Source: Olsenella sp. An290
Lineage (GTDB): Bacteria > Actinomycetota > Coriobacteriia > Coriobacteriales > Atopobiaceae
Length of the DNA stretch: 64,000 nucleotides
Assembly: GCF_002159535.1 (NCBI RefSeq)
Contig: NZ_NFIU01000002.1
Coordinates: 231,221-295,220 of the forward strand
Direction: 5' to 3'
In this document: positions 47,133 to 56,906 of the stretch, in pieces
How the letters are laid out: each line of letters opens with the position of its first letter
How positions within the stretch are numbered: position 1 is the first letter of the stretch
The notes under the pieces: model-generated
What the model was told of the DNA's origin: nothing
Database searches by the model: none
What the model saw: the letters and a program-made list of their open reading frames with translations, nothing else
Program-made: the position numbers and the translations under genes

Positions 47133-50100
47133 ATGGGGGAGCCGGAACGATCCATCACGGAGTACCTGAGGGCCGCACTCGTGCTGGACCAGCTGACGCC
47201 CGTCGACTTCTCCGAGGACACGGGCGCCTTCCTTGCGCTCGATGGCGAGGAACTGGAGTCCGGATGCCTTGCGGACGAGAAGACGGCCCGGCTCTTTGAG
47301 GTCGCCCGGCGCTCGGGGGCGCACGGTTCCAAGGCCCCCATCCCCATCGTCATCTCGCTGCTCTCCCTCCGGGAGACCGACCAGCGGAGCCGCAAGCCCG
47401 TCTGGCGCGGCCTGATCATGCTTCCCGCCCAGCTGAGAAGCGACGGCACCCTCGCCTTCGACCTCTCCCAGGACGAAGCCTGGGCACCGCGCGAGCGACT
47501 GTCCTCGGCCGGAACGGAAGAGCGCGAGGTCATGATTGCACCGCTCGAGCGCTTCTGGTCTGTCCGGCGCTCGCTCGCGCCGGAGCGAAGCCTTGCCAAC
47601 GACTCCCAGGAGTGGGGAGACTATCTTGCCTACGGCCGGAAGTTCCTCCACCTCCTCACGGCGCCCTCTCCCGGGGAGGAGCCCCTTGACCGTCAGGCGG
47701 AGGAGGCCCAGGCCACGCTCGAGGAGCAGGCCTTCTTCGTCCGCCCCCTCGAGCGCATCAACGCGAACGCCCCCATCATCGCCGCCTACGACCGCATCCT
47801 CTCCGGCAAACGGGACGCGGCCCACCCGCTCTTTGACCGCATGGTCTCCCCCGCCTCGCCGACGTCCCAGGGCACCGTCAACGCCGGCCAGGTGGATGCC
47901 GGTGCGCGCCAGCTCGAGAACGCGCTCGCCTCGCTGGGCACCATGAGCGCGCGCTTTCCGCTCGCCCGGTCGCAGCGGGTGGCGGCCCATGCGGGGGCCA
48001 CCCTCGCCGAGGGCGAGGTGCTCGCGGTGAGCGGACCCCCGGGCACGGGAAAGACCACGCTCCTCCAGTCGATCGTCGCCACGGCCCTTGTGGGGCGCGC
48101 GCTCGAGGGAGGGCCGTCGCCCGTCGTCGTGTGCACCTCGACCAACAACCAGGCGGTCACAAACGTCATCGACTCCTTTGGCAGCGTCGCGCCAAAGGAC
48201 CATGGCCTGCTCGACGCCCGCTGGCTTCCTCAGGCGGGCAACGGTCACGAGGAGCCGCTCGCGGGCATCGCCGCCTACTGCCCCTCGAGGGCAAAGGCCC
48301 AGGAGGCGCGCGAGCGCGGCTACCTCGTCGAGCAGACCAACCGCAGCGGCGTCTATGCGGAGTACTCCGAGGCGGGCTACGTCGAGGCGGCACGCGCCTT
48401 CGCCCTCTCCCGCGCCTCGGAGTACCTTGGGATCGGCGTCTCCTCGCCCAGGCAGGCCGCGCGCCTTCTCAGGGAGCGCCTCGAGCGGGTTGACCGCGCG
48501 CGCCGCTCGGTTCTTGCCACGGGGTGGGACTGCGCCGGCCGGGGCGGTCGGGACCCGGAGGCCCTGAGGGGCCTCGGTGACGCCTTGAGCCAAGCCGAAG
48601 GCCTGCTCTCCCACGAGCCCTACGCGGGAAGCCAACGGGTGGAGGGGGCCTTCAGGGACACCCTGCCCGGGCAGAGCCCCGACTGGTTTCGCTCCCTTGA
48701 CGAGGCGCTCGACACCACCCTGCGCTATGTGGCCTTCTGGCTCGCCGTCCACTACTACGAGTTCCGCTGGCTCATGGCCTGCGCCGCGCCGGGCGACGAG
48801 GGCATCATCCCCGAGGAGGACCGCTTCAAGAACACGCCCGCCGTCCGAGACCGCTACTGGTCCCAGGCGGCCAGCCTCACCCCCTGCTTCGTGATGACGC
48901 TCTACCAGGCGCCCCGCTACTTCACGCTTCGTGAGGGAGGGACGGACCGCAACGACTATGGGCGCATCGACCTGCTCATCGTCGACGAGGCGGGGCAGGT
49001 GAACACGCCCGTGGCGCTGCCCGCCTTCGCGTTTGCCCGGCGCGCCGTCGTGGTGGGCGACGTCCACCAGCTGGCACCGATCTGGTCCTTCGACCCCTGT
49101 GAGGACCAGGGCGTGGCACAGGACCATGGCATCGCCCCGACCGAATGGGACGCGCTCGCCGAGGCCGGGCTCACCTGCTCGCAGCCGTCGAGCCTCATGC
49201 GCGCCGCCGCGCACGCCTGCGCCTGGCGGCACTCCCCGCGCGAGGCGGGGCTCTTCCTCGAGGAGCACTATCGCTGCGTCCGCGGCATCATCGAGTTCTG
49301 CAGCGAGCTCGTCTATGACGGGAAGCTCGTGCCCTCGCGGACCGAGGGCCCGGACGACCCGGGGCGACGCCTGTCCGAGCGCCCGTTCCTCTTCAGGCTC
49401 GTCCCCGGGAGCGAGGACCGTCGGGCGGGCTCGAGCCGGAGCAACTCTGCCGAGGCCTCGTCCATCGCGGAGTGGGTTGCGCGCCAGCGAGCCACGCTGG
49501 AGGAGGTCTACAAGAAGCCCGTCGAGAAGGTCGTGGGCGTGGTGACGCCCTTCAGCGCACAGGCACGGCTCATACGACGGAGGCTGCGCGAGCTCGACAA
49601 GGGGCTCGCCGGCATCACCGTGGGCACCGCCCACAGCCTGCAGGGAGCCGAGCTGCCCGTGGTCCTCTTCTCCGCAACCTACGGGGAGGGGGCGGCGGAC
49701 GCGAGCTTCATCAACGCGAACCCCGAGCTCATGAACGTGGCCGTCTCGCGCGCAAAGGACCTCTTCATCGTCTTTGGCGCGCAGGCCCGCCGCTCCGACA
49801 CCGGGGCGGTCATGAGCGTCGTGAACCGGTTTGCCCTTGAGGGCCCCTGCGACTTTGCGGGGGCAAGTCAGACCGAGGCGGCACCCCAGGCGGAGGCACC
49901 GGCCGTCACGGGCCAAGGCCCCGCACCAACCGCCGAGCCGGACGCGAGGCCTCCCGTCGCCGAACAGCAAGACCCCGCGCCCAGCACCCAGGAGGCCAGC
50001 CCCGTCGCCCTCAGCAAGGTCCTCGCCGCCCTCTCCGAGCAGGGGCTCGTTCGCGGTCGCATCTCCACCGCACAGGCCAACGCCCTCCTCGGCGAGGCCG

Positions 50101-50291
50101 GCCTCATCGAGCGACGGACCTGGGAGGAGACCGGCAAGGAGAACTGGTTCGTCACCGAGCTCGGCGCCCGCCTGGGCATCACGCAGCGGGAGGTCCACGG
50201 CGAAAGCCCCTACACCTATCCCGTCTACGACGAGCGCTCCGCCCTCGTGGTGCTGGGGGTGCTGCTGGGAAGGTCGGACGCGCGCAGGTGA
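47133..50291 (+). CDS. Superfamily 1 (Upf1/Dna2-like) helicase, large AAA_11/AAA_12 protein
   Basis: 1052 residues. An N-terminal region of about 250 residues without recognised fold precedes Walker A GPPGTGKTT (about residue 301). Walker B is LLIVDEAGQV (about 614), followed by VVVGDVHQLAP. Motif V is GTAHSLQGAE and motif VI MNVAVSRAKD, both Upf1-like. Between Walker A and B lies a large helical insertion of about 300 residues. The C-terminal 80 residues (ISTAQANALLGEAGLIERRTW onward) look like a winged helix. The ATG at 47133 has GGGAGG. The next gene encodes a RES-like protein, so it may belong to a defence module. Confidence 0.85.
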   Translation: MGEPERSITEYLRAALVLDQLTPVDFSEDTGAFLALDGEELESGCLADEKTARLFEVARRSGAHGSKAPIPIVISLLSLRETDQRSRKPVWRGLIMLPAQLRSDGTLAFDLSQDEAWAPRERLSSAGTEEREVMIAPLERFWSVRRSLAPERSLANDSQEWGDYLAYGRKFLHLLTAPSPGEEPLDRQAEEAQATLEEQAFFVRPLERINANAPIIAAYDRILSGKRDAAHPLFDRMVSPASPTSQGTVNAGQVDAGARQLENALASLGTMSARFPLARSQRVAAHAGATLAEGEVLAVSGPPGTGKTTLLQSIVATALVGRALEGGPSPVVVCTSTNNQAVTNVIDSFGSVAPKDHGLLDARWLPQAGNGHEEPLAGIAAYCPSRAKAQEARERGYLVEQTNRSGVYAEYSEAGYVEAARAFALSRASEYLGIGVSSPRQAARLLRERLERVDRARRSVLATGWDCAGRGGRDPEALRGLGDALSQAEGLLSHEPYAGSQRVEGAFRDTLPGQSPDWFRSLDEALDTTLRYVAFWLAVHYYEFRWLMACAAPGDEGIIPEEDRFKNTPAVRDRYWSQAASLTPCFVMTLYQAPRYFTLREGGTDRNDYGRIDLLIVDEAGQVNTPVALPAFAFARRAVVVGDVHQLAPIWSFDPCEDQGVAQDHGIAPTEWDALAEAGLTCSQPSSLMRAAAHACAWRHSPREAGLFLEEHYRCVRGIIEFCSELVYDGKLVPSRTEGPDDPGRRLSERPFLFRLVPGSEDRRAGSSRSNSAEASSIAEWVARQRATLEEVYKKPVEKVVGVVTPFSAQARLIRRRLRELDKGLAGITVGTAHSLQGAELPVVLFSATYGEGAADASFINANPELMNVAVSRAKDLFIVFGAQARRSDTGAVMSVVNRFALEGPCDFAGASQTEAAPQAEAPAVTGQGPAPTAEPDARPPVAEQQDPAPSTQEASPVALSKVLAALSEQGLVRGRISTAQANALLGEAGLIERRTWEETGKENWFVTELGARLGITQREVHGESPYTYPVYDERSALVVLGVLLGRSDARR

Positions 50292-50358
50292 GGACGGTCG
50301 GCCCCATGGGGCCCGCGCCGAGCCAGCGACACCACAGCCAGACTCCTCCGATTGAGCG

Positions 50359-50364
50359 TAAACT
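50359..50364 (+). promoter_or_regulatory. -10 box of the RES-like gene
   Basis: TAAACT 32 bases before the ATG at 50397, so the gene may have its own promoter as well as read-through from the helicase gene, 105 bases away. Confidence 0.3.
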
Positions 50365-50396
50365 GAAGAGCGGACAAACCATCCGAGGAGGCCCGC

Positions 50397-52199
50397 ATGC
50401 CCGATGGAAAGAGCGTCTCACCCAAGAAGTACCGCTGCAGCGAACCGAAGACGCAGGAGCTGCTCGAACGTGTCTTTACCGTTCCTGCAGACGACCACGA
50501 GTCGCGACGCTATGACGAGAAGCTCTCACTTCCCCATCGGAGCACGCAGGCCGAGGAGTACACGGGCTCGCTCAAAGCGCTCTTGGATCATTACCTGAAA
50601 AAGCTGCGCGAGGCCAACGACGCCATGCGGCACGGGGCAGATGCCGGCACCCCAGCATCGGAGTCCGATGGCGCCGACGCCAAACCGGAGCCAGCCAATA
50701 CTGCCGACAAGAAAAAGCCTGCCAACACAAACCTTGTCCCGGAAAGTCCTGTCGAGACGCTCTGCACAGGGCTTCTCAACGTGCTCGCAGAGTATCACCG
50801 AGGTCTCCCCGCCAGTGCCTTTAACAAGTTCGACCGTCTTATGACGGAAATAAGCAGAACGCATGAGATGCCGAGGGCTTCGCTCAAAGACTCAACTCAA
50901 GCCAACTGCCTCTTCCGGATGAGGCTCATAGACGAGGGGCTCGTCTACCCCCGAAAGGAGATCTTCCACCCCTCGACGAGCTGTCGTCACCTTATCGGCA
51001 CCAACCGATACAGCATCCCCGGGTATCCGACCCTCTACCTCACCGACAGCCTCACGCTCGCGCAAAGGGAGTCAGGAGGCGCCTCTTCCGCCATTGTCGC
51101 CCTCTTTCAGCTAAACAGGGGCTTCCAGCTTGGGATTATCGAGCTTGGCATACGCCCACGAGACTTCGACCTAAACGTGGAGAGCCCTCGCTCGAAAACA
51201 AGCACTTCCGTTGAACGGCTCAGCGGACGCGCCGTGCAGAACTATCTCATCTGGTTCCCCCTGCTTGCCGGCTGCTCGTTCGTACGAGCGCACCCCGGTA
51301 GCCCATACGCGGACGAATACGTCCTTCCCCAGCTCCTCATGCAGTGGATCAGGATGCAGTCCTCCGGGCCCGGTGGCGCCACCCTACCCCCTAACGGAGG
51401 CGGCGGGCCACGTGGGAACGGCCCCGGGCCAACCGGACCCACAACGGAGAGAGAACGTGCCGAGATCCCCCTCCACCAGGAGGAGGGCATCACGGAGCTC
51501 ATGATGGCCTTCACGCCAACCATGGACAAGCTGTCGGGCCTCTATGATCAACTGGACCCTGAGCTCACCGAAGTGCTCCGCAACGTGCCCGAATCACTTC
51601 ATACCTTTACGCGCGCGTCACAGCAGCTTGCCGCCATGGTCATGGATGCGGTTCGTTTTGTCCAAACAACGCATCCTGACCCCGAACAGACCAAACAAGA
51701 GCTCGATGAGTCCGGCGCATCGGAGCGAAGGGTTCTGCTAGAGACGCTCAGAGAGCGGGTCAACGAGCAGTTCAAGAGGTACACGAGCCTTCGCAACGCC
51801 ATGGCGCGCGGCGGCATGGGCCCCAACGACCCCTCTCTTTCAAGGGAGCGCCGCATCTCCGTCCAAGCGACGCAGAAGCTCCTCAGGGACTCGAGCGCCG
51901 CGCTCTACCACGCAAGACGCAGCCTCAACTGGCTTCTCAACCTGCCCACCCGAATCATCGGCATCCGGTACTTCTCCTGTAAAAACGACGTGGCGCCCAC
52001 ACTGGGAACGAACTTCGCCTTCCCCATGGAGCCCGTTCCCGGAAAGGGCGGCAAGGAGTCCTCCTCGCTCAACGAGTACTTCTCCTGGACCAATCCCGTG
52101 AACACGGCCGACTTCCCCACGCTCGAAGAGTGCGAGAAGTACCTCACGAATCTCGCGCGAGACAGGCTTAATCTCGGCAACTGCGATGACGGAAGCTGA
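50397..52199 (+). CDS. Protein with RES-like (NAD-phosphorylase/ADP-ribosyltransferase-type) domain
   Basis: 600 residues. Residues about 170-320 match the RES domain pattern by eye: FRMR, then EIFHPSTSCRHL, TNRYSIPGYPTLYL, LAQRESGG, and the end WFPLLAGCSF...DEYVLPQLLMQWIR. Candidate catalytic residues are Arg204, Glu225 and Ser294. RES toxins degrade NAD or modify host proteins. Residues 1-170 are helical with an Ala/Lys-rich linker, 320-360 a Pro/Gly linker, and 360-480 long helices. The C-terminal 120 residues are unassigned. The gene is less GC-rich than its neighbours. The ATG has GAGGAGG. An effector role with the upstream helicase is inference. Confidence 0.7.
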   Translation: MPDGKSVSPKKYRCSEPKTQELLERVFTVPADDHESRRYDEKLSLPHRSTQAEEYTGSLKALLDHYLKKLREANDAMRHGADAGTPASESDGADAKPEPANTADKKKPANTNLVPESPVETLCTGLLNVLAEYHRGLPASAFNKFDRLMTEISRTHEMPRASLKDSTQANCLFRMRLIDEGLVYPRKEIFHPSTSCRHLIGTNRYSIPGYPTLYLTDSLTLAQRESGGASSAIVALFQLNRGFQLGIIELGIRPRDFDLNVESPRSKTSTSVERLSGRAVQNYLIWFPLLAGCSFVRAHPGSPYADEYVLPQLLMQWIRMQSSGPGGATLPPNGGGGPRGNGPGPTGPTTERERAEIPLHQEEGITELMMAFTPTMDKLSGLYDQLDPELTEVLRNVPESLHTFTRASQQLAAMVMDAVRFVQTTHPDPEQTKQELDESGASERRVLLETLRERVNEQFKRYTSLRNAMARGGMGPNDPSLSRERRISVQATQKLLRDSSAALYHARRSLNWLLNLPTRIIGIRYFSCKNDVAPTLGTNFAFPMEPVPGKGGKESSSLNEYFSWTNPVNTADFPTLEECEKYLTNLARDRLNLGNCDDGS

Positions 52200-52214
52200 C
52201 GCCCTGGCACCGCG

Positions 52215-52220
52215 TATACT
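52215..52220 (+). promoter_or_regulatory. -10 box of ugd
   Basis: TATACT 33 bases before the ATG at 52254. Confidence 0.4.
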
Positions 52221-52253
52221 TGACCATACGCTTATCCACCCGAGAGGAGCACC

Positions 52254-53432
52254 ATGCGCATCGCCGTCGCCGGACTCGGATATGTTGGCCTTTCCCTGGC
52301 CTGCCTGCTCGCACGTCACAACGAGGTACGTGCGGTAGACATCTCAGAGGAGCGTGTGAACGACGTCAACGCAGGCACCTCTCCCATCGCGGACCCCCTT
52401 ATCGAGGCGTACCTAGCCACCCATCCCACCTCACTGTCCGCAACGAGAGATGCCCGCCTCGCCTACTCCTGGGCGGAGATCGTCATTGTGGCAACGCCCA
52501 CCAACTACGATGACGAGACCCATTCCTTTGACACCTCGAGCATCGAAAGCGTCCTGTCGCTTGTCGCGGAGGTCAGCCCAAGGGGCTGCGTCGTTATCAA
52601 GTCGACCATCCCCGTTGGATATACGCGGCGCATTACGGAGCTCCACCCAGGGCTGACCATTCTCTTCTCACCAGAGTTCCTTCGCGAAGGACATGCTCTC
52701 GACGACAATCTTCACCCCAGCCGCATCGTCGTAGGAATGACCAAGCCGGAAGACCGTCCCCTCGCCGAGCAGTTCGCCGCGCTCCTTGCCCAGGGCGCCG
52801 AGGACACAGACGTCCCCACGCGCGTCATCGGCTCAACGGAGGCCGAGGCCATCAAGCTCTTTGCCAACACCTACCTGGCCCTGCGCGTCTCGTTCTTCAA
52901 CGAGCTCGACACCTATGCGGAGGCTAAGGGACTCAGCTCGGAGGAGATCATCGACGGCGTCTGCCTGGACCCTCGAATCGGAGGCCACTACAACAATCCG
53001 TCCTTCGGATACGGAGGATACTGCCTTCCCAAGGACACCAAGCAGCTCCTCGCCAACTACGAGGATGTCCCACAGAACCTCATGCGCGCAATCGTTGACT
53101 CTAATGCCACGCGCAAAGACTTCATCGCTGACTCCGTGCTCGAACGCAACCCCCGGCGCGTCGGAATCTATCGCCTCGTCATGAAGTCGGGTTCTGACAA
53201 CTTCCGCCAGAGCTCCACCCTTGATATCATCAGCAGGCTTCGCGAGAAGAACGTTGACGTGCTCATCTACGAGCCAACGCTATCGGGCGACGAAGCATTC
53301 GGATGCCCGCTCTGCACCGACCTCGACAGTCTCAAGTCCTCCTGCGACCTCATCCTTGCCAACCGATGGAGCGATGAGCTCCTGGACGTGAGCCGAAAGG
53401 TATACACGCGCGATCTTTGGAAGAGAGACTGA
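52254..53432 (+). CDS. ugd: UDP-glucose 6-dehydrogenase
   Basis: Oxidises UDP-glucose to UDP-glucuronate for surface polysaccharide. 392 residues: N-terminal Rossmann motif AVAGLGYVGLSLA, IVATPTNYD, STIPVGYT, FSPEFLREGHAL, the catalytic Cys in FGYGGYCLPKDTKQL (about residue 260), and a C-terminal UDP-binding domain. UDP-N-acetylmannosamine dehydrogenase relatives share the fold but the sequence is closest in pattern to the short streptococcal-type Ugd. The ATG follows GAGAGGAG. It opens the lower-GC polysaccharide region. Confidence 0.93.
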   Translation: MRIAVAGLGYVGLSLACLLARHNEVRAVDISEERVNDVNAGTSPIADPLIEAYLATHPTSLSATRDARLAYSWAEIVIVATPTNYDDETHSFDTSSIESVLSLVAEVSPRGCVVIKSTIPVGYTRRITELHPGLTILFSPEFLREGHALDDNLHPSRIVVGMTKPEDRPLAEQFAALLAQGAEDTDVPTRVIGSTEAEAIKLFANTYLALRVSFFNELDTYAEAKGLSSEEIIDGVCLDPRIGGHYNNPSFGYGGYCLPKDTKQLLANYEDVPQNLMRAIVDSNATRKDFIADSVLERNPRRVGIYRLVMKSGSDNFRQSSTLDIISRLREKNVDVLIYEPTLSGDEAFGCPLCTDLDSLKSSCDLILANRWSDELLDVSRKVYTRDLWKRD

Positions 53433-53473
53433 GGACACAGCCGAGAACCCCTCGGGCCCGGCGGGCACCCACG

Positions 53474-53501
53474 TTGACGTCGCGTAGCATCCAAATAGAA
53501 T
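53474..53501 (+). promoter_or_regulatory. Promoter of the acyltransferase gene
   Basis: TTGACG (53474-53479), a 16-base spacer and TAGAAT (53496-53501): one of the best promoter matches in the window, about 80 bases before the TTG start. Confidence 0.55.
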
Positions 53502-53580
53502 AAACAGGCTACCCACCTGAGCGCCTCCGTGGGAAAGCCTCACGGCGAACGCTCCCTCTACACGAGATGCGGAGTTTGGT

Positions 53581-54726
53581 TTGAGAGAGACCTTGGATAC
53601 GATTGCGGGCGCATCTGATCAAAGCCCTGCCCCGGCAACACAAAAGCGTCGCAACAGGCTCATTTTTGTTGACGTACTCAATATCATTTCCAGTTTTGCC
53701 GTGGTACTGCTGCACACCTCCATCGGCGCCTTCTCTCCCGAGCGCTCCTCTCAGTGGCTGTCCTCATTGCTCAGCCAATCGCTCGCAATCTTCGCCGTTC
53801 CGATCTTCTTCATGGTGAGCGGCATGAACCTGATCGGCTACCGGAGCAGATACTCAACGCGGACCTTCCTAAAAAGGAGGCTCCTCAGGGTAGGCGTCTC
53901 GCTCTTTCTTGCGTCTCTTTTCGCATACCTGCTGCTCTGCACCTTCCCGCATTCGTTTTTTGACGCCGAGAGCTTTGAAGGGGTGGCGAGCGCAGGCGAC
54001 TTCCTCACCAGGTTTCTGACTAACGGAATCCTGGACATATACTGGTTTCTTTACGCAATAATCTATCTTTACCTTCTCACCCCCCTTCTCTCGCTCATGA
54101 CGAGAAGGAAGAGGGTGCAGGAGTACATACTCGCGCTCTGCCTAATCGTCAGCATCGTCATCCCGTTCATGACCCACCTGGGCGTCGATTCCGCCTATTT
54201 CCAGACGTTGTTTGGATGGCCGCTGTTTTCCAATGTGAACCTCTTTTATTTTCTTCTTGGCTATTACATCAGCACGCATGTTCGTCCCTCAAAACGAATC
54301 TGGCCCTTCGTCGGTGCATACCTCCTCTCCGCCGTGCTCATGTTTGCGGGCGGATTGCTGGAGTGCGGTTATTTCGGCAGCTCGGAGATGAATCCCTATA
54401 ACAACTATCTCATAGGGATAACCTCCCCGTTTTGCGTCCTGATGTCCATCTCCCTTTTCCAGCTCGCCAGGTCACTCGAAGGGCGCCTTCAGAGGCTTTC
54501 CGGCCGTGTCAGGCAAGCCATCTCACGCATATCCGGATGCGCGTTCGGGATCTACCTCTTCCATATCCTGTTCGTCAACCTGACCGGAGGCGGCCTGCTT
54601 GGAAAGCTCCTCAACCACTCCGCCAATCCCTTTGTGAGGGCGGTCCTGATTTACGGCGTCACGCTTTGCCTCGTTGCGCTCACAAAATATTTATTAAATA
54701 TTTTGAAAAGGATTCTACTAAAGTAG
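53581..54726 (+). CDS. Membrane acyltransferase (acyltransferase-3 family)
   Basis: Probable O-acyl transferase modifying a surface polysaccharide. 381 residues with about ten transmembrane helices. The family's helix 1 motif FVDVLNIISSFAVVLLHTS carries the conserved His at about residue 45. MVSGMNLIGY and the short cytoplasmic RTFLKRRLLRV follow as usual. The start is a TTG at 53581 with GGAG at 7-8 bases; another TTG at 53593 is possible. Codon use is more AT-rich than in the first 50 kb. Ends 1 base before a strong hairpin. Confidence 0.88.
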   Translation: MRETLDTIAGASDQSPAPATQKRRNRLIFVDVLNIISSFAVVLLHTSIGAFSPERSSQWLSSLLSQSLAIFAVPIFFMVSGMNLIGYRSRYSTRTFLKRRLLRVGVSLFLASLFAYLLLCTFPHSFFDAESFEGVASAGDFLTRFLTNGILDIYWFLYAIIYLYLLTPLLSLMTRRKRVQEYILALCLIVSIVIPFMTHLGVDSAYFQTLFGWPLFSNVNLFYFLLGYYISTHVRPSKRIWPFVGAYLLSAVLMFAGGLLECGYFGSSEMNPYNNYLIGITSPFCVLMSISLFQLARSLEGRLQRLSGRVRQAISRISGCAFGIYLFHILFVNLTGGGLLGKLLNHSANPFVRAVLIYGVTLCLVALTKYLLNILKRILLK

Positions 54727-54783
54727 CCCCACAAGGCGCAGGGCCCATCTGTCGCAAACAGGTGGGCCCTGCGCCTTGTGGGG
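54727..54783. terminator. Bidirectional terminator hairpin
   Basis: A 25-bp stem (54727-54751 with 54759-54783, one G-T-type mismatch) with a 7-base loop follows the acyltransferase stop and lies between that gene and the convergent glycosyltransferase gene. The long GC arms suggest a shared terminator, although no long T-run follows on either side. The remaining gap to 54916 shows nothing else. Confidence 0.65.
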
Positions 54784-54916
54784 ACTTTCGTCCGGAATTA
54801 CCGCACGTTTTGATGCCAGGCATATTGCCAAGCGTAGCCCCCATCGCCCTCGCGCCTCTCGCCACCCGGCCACCGCCACAAGAAGACGATCCGGAGGGCG
54901 TGGAGCGCAAGGGGGC

Positions 54917-56788
54917 CTATTTCCTGCTCAATGCAATGCCAATCGCACGGGCAACCTCACGTCTGCGCGATCCATAGGGCAGAAATGGATCAACGATGCG
55001 CCGGAGGGGGTTATCCTCCCCAATCGCTCGAGGCGAGGACGGGCGCGCCCGCCGTGTCTCACCACCAGAAAACCGGGCCAGCAGCTCCTCATAAAAGGGA
55101 GTGTCACGCGCATACTCCCAGTAATCCTCCGCGCGATCGCACCCGACGGTGCTCCAGGGCTTCTCAACCCCCGCATAATGAATGATGCGCTCGCTACTTC
55201 TCGCGGACTGGAATTCCGTAAAGTACCGGGCCGGAGCGTACGAGAAGACCCGCTCGATTCTTCCCGCGCAGTCAATCATCACGTTCCACGAGGCGTCAAG
55301 ATAGGTGACCCGCCCCTCGCACTTCGCGTTAAGAACATCCTGGTCGTTATAGATAAGGCGCGTGTCCGTCGCAAAAGAGAGCCATTCCTCGATGGTGTGA
55401 AGCCTCCTCATCGCCTCCGTGTTAAGGAGGAGCACCCCCGCTTGGAAGTACGAGTACGGGTCACTCATGCCAAGCACCTCGCGAGCATAGCGAAGGCGCT
55501 TGCCATCACGATATCCAAGGTTACCCAGGAAGTCGATGTCGCGGACCGCGCCAAGAAGCGTGTCTCCCAGCTCCACGTCAAAGAGCTGGGCAACGTCGCC
55601 CCGTATCACCAGGTCCGAATCAAGGTAAAGCACCTTTTCATAGAACGGGAGAATCTGCTGGATGAGGAAGCGATAGTACGTCTCGATGCTGATGTGCGGG
55701 TTGTTGGTCGTGAGCCCGTACCCCTCGACAAGATTGCCAACGTTCACAAACCTCAGGGTCGCGTTCTCAAACCGCAAGAAGAACCTCGTCATGCGAAGCT
55801 GATGCTCTCGCGTGATATCGCGTTCGAGGACGACGATGTCATAGTGGCGCTGAGAAGAGGCGTTTGAGAGCATCGAGTAGATGGTCGTCGTCAGCATGGG
55901 AACGTATGCGTCATCTGCCGCAAGGACAACGGGAACGATCGGCCGACCATCCTCTCGGGGCAGCGGGGACAGCTCGTCGTGATGTTCGGGGTAGTTGAAG
56001 TGGACGCACTGCAGCTGCCTGGTCTTCCAGCCAGCGTCGCAGCGCATGTTGTGCCGATAGTAGATATTGAAGAGACGCTCTGCCAGATGGCCGGGCGTGC
56101 GAAGCGCCTCGACGCTGTACAAATCAAAGTCCGTCTCGTCAACAAAGCGAAAGAGAATGGGGAACAGCCATGAGCAGTACTTCCTGAAGACGTCACGCCT
56201 CATGATGAACATGTTGCAGAAACAGCTCTCGTGACCATTCAGGAACTCGTCGGCATCCTCCGCGTAGTCGGGATGCATATCCTTAAGAATCTCGACGACA
56301 TGCTTAAGGTCGGCCGGGTTAAGGCGATCTGCCATCTCGTAATGGCGAATCGGCGTCTTAACGGATCCCGGAAACCGCCTCAGGTCCTTGATTTCCGTCG
56401 TAATGACATCGTATCCGCTAACCACCGAACGGATCGTCTCGTCATCGAGCCCGTACTTTCGCTGCGACTCCTTGTTGATGTAGCCCTCCATGACTTCGCC
56501 CCAGGGGTTCTCATGATGGCGCTCGGAGCAGAAATCAAAGTAGCGCCGATAGTGGCAGAAGCCGTAGTAGTCCGCCTCGACGTTTTTCCAAGCCCAATAC
56601 TGGGTGGTTAGCTCGCAGTACATGGGATTCTGGAGAGAGATGTTATCTCCCTCGTCATCGTGAAGCGACCAGTCATACCGTTCACGGGCACCCGCGCTGC
56701 CCACTTGAACGGGCTGAAGAATCTCGCTTTCAAAGAGGTCGACCGGCTTATGGGTGGAGACGAAGATGCGAATGCTCGGCTCGCTCAT
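54917..56788 (-). CDS. DUF4422 + family 8 glycosyltransferase
   Basis: 623 residues in two modules. Residues 5-270 are a DUF4422-type domain (IRIFVSTHKPVDLFESEILQ, NPMYCELTTQYWAWKN, YYGFCHYRRYFDF), a putative glycosyltransferase. From about 290 is a GT8 domain (PVVLAADDAYVPMLTTTIYS, DSDLV metal motif in VLYLDSDLVIRGD, NDQDVLNA). The short basic tail ends in a DPFLPYGSRRRE motif. The ATG at 56788 has AAAGGTAG upstream. It is a close relative of the last two-thirds of the next gene, so the two arose by duplication. Transcribed after that gene, with a terminator between. Confidence 0.9.
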   Translation of the reverse strand: MSEPSIRIFVSTHKPVDLFESEILQPVQVGSAGARERYDWSLHDDEGDNISLQNPMYCELTTQYWAWKNVEADYYGFCHYRRYFDFCSERHHENPWGEVMEGYINKESQRKYGLDDETIRSVVSGYDVITTEIKDLRRFPGSVKTPIRHYEMADRLNPADLKHVVEILKDMHPDYAEDADEFLNGHESCFCNMFIMRRDVFRKYCSWLFPILFRFVDETDFDLYSVEALRTPGHLAERLFNIYYRHNMRCDAGWKTRQLQCVHFNYPEHHDELSPLPREDGRPIVPVVLAADDAYVPMLTTTIYSMLSNASSQRHYDIVVLERDITREHQLRMTRFFLRFENATLRFVNVGNLVEGYGLTTNNPHISIETYYRFLIQQILPFYEKVLYLDSDLVIRGDVAQLFDVELGDTLLGAVRDIDFLGNLGYRDGKRLRYAREVLGMSDPYSYFQAGVLLLNTEAMRRLHTIEEWLSFATDTRLIYNDQDVLNAKCEGRVTYLDASWNVMIDCAGRIERVFSYAPARYFTEFQSARSSERIIHYAGVEKPWSTVGCDRAEDYWEYARDTPFYEELLARFSGGETRRARPSSPRAIGEDNPLRRIVDPFLPYGSRRREVARAIGIALSRK

Positions 56789-56837
56789 GTAACTACCTTT
56801 CCAGACCACCTAGTGCCCTGTGCCCCGAAAAATGGAG

Positions 56838-56870
56838 GCGCCCGTGTCTCATCTTACGGGACACGGGCGC
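56838..56870 (-). terminator. Rho-independent terminator after the 1002-residue glycosyltransferase gene
   Basis: A perfect 11-bp stem (56838-56848 with 56860-56870) is followed on the minus strand by CTCCATTTTTCGG. It lies 36 bases past the stop of the upstream gene. Confidence 0.7.
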
Positions 56871-56906
56871 ACCAAAAAAGTGAGGAGCACCGAACGCACG
56901 AACTCG

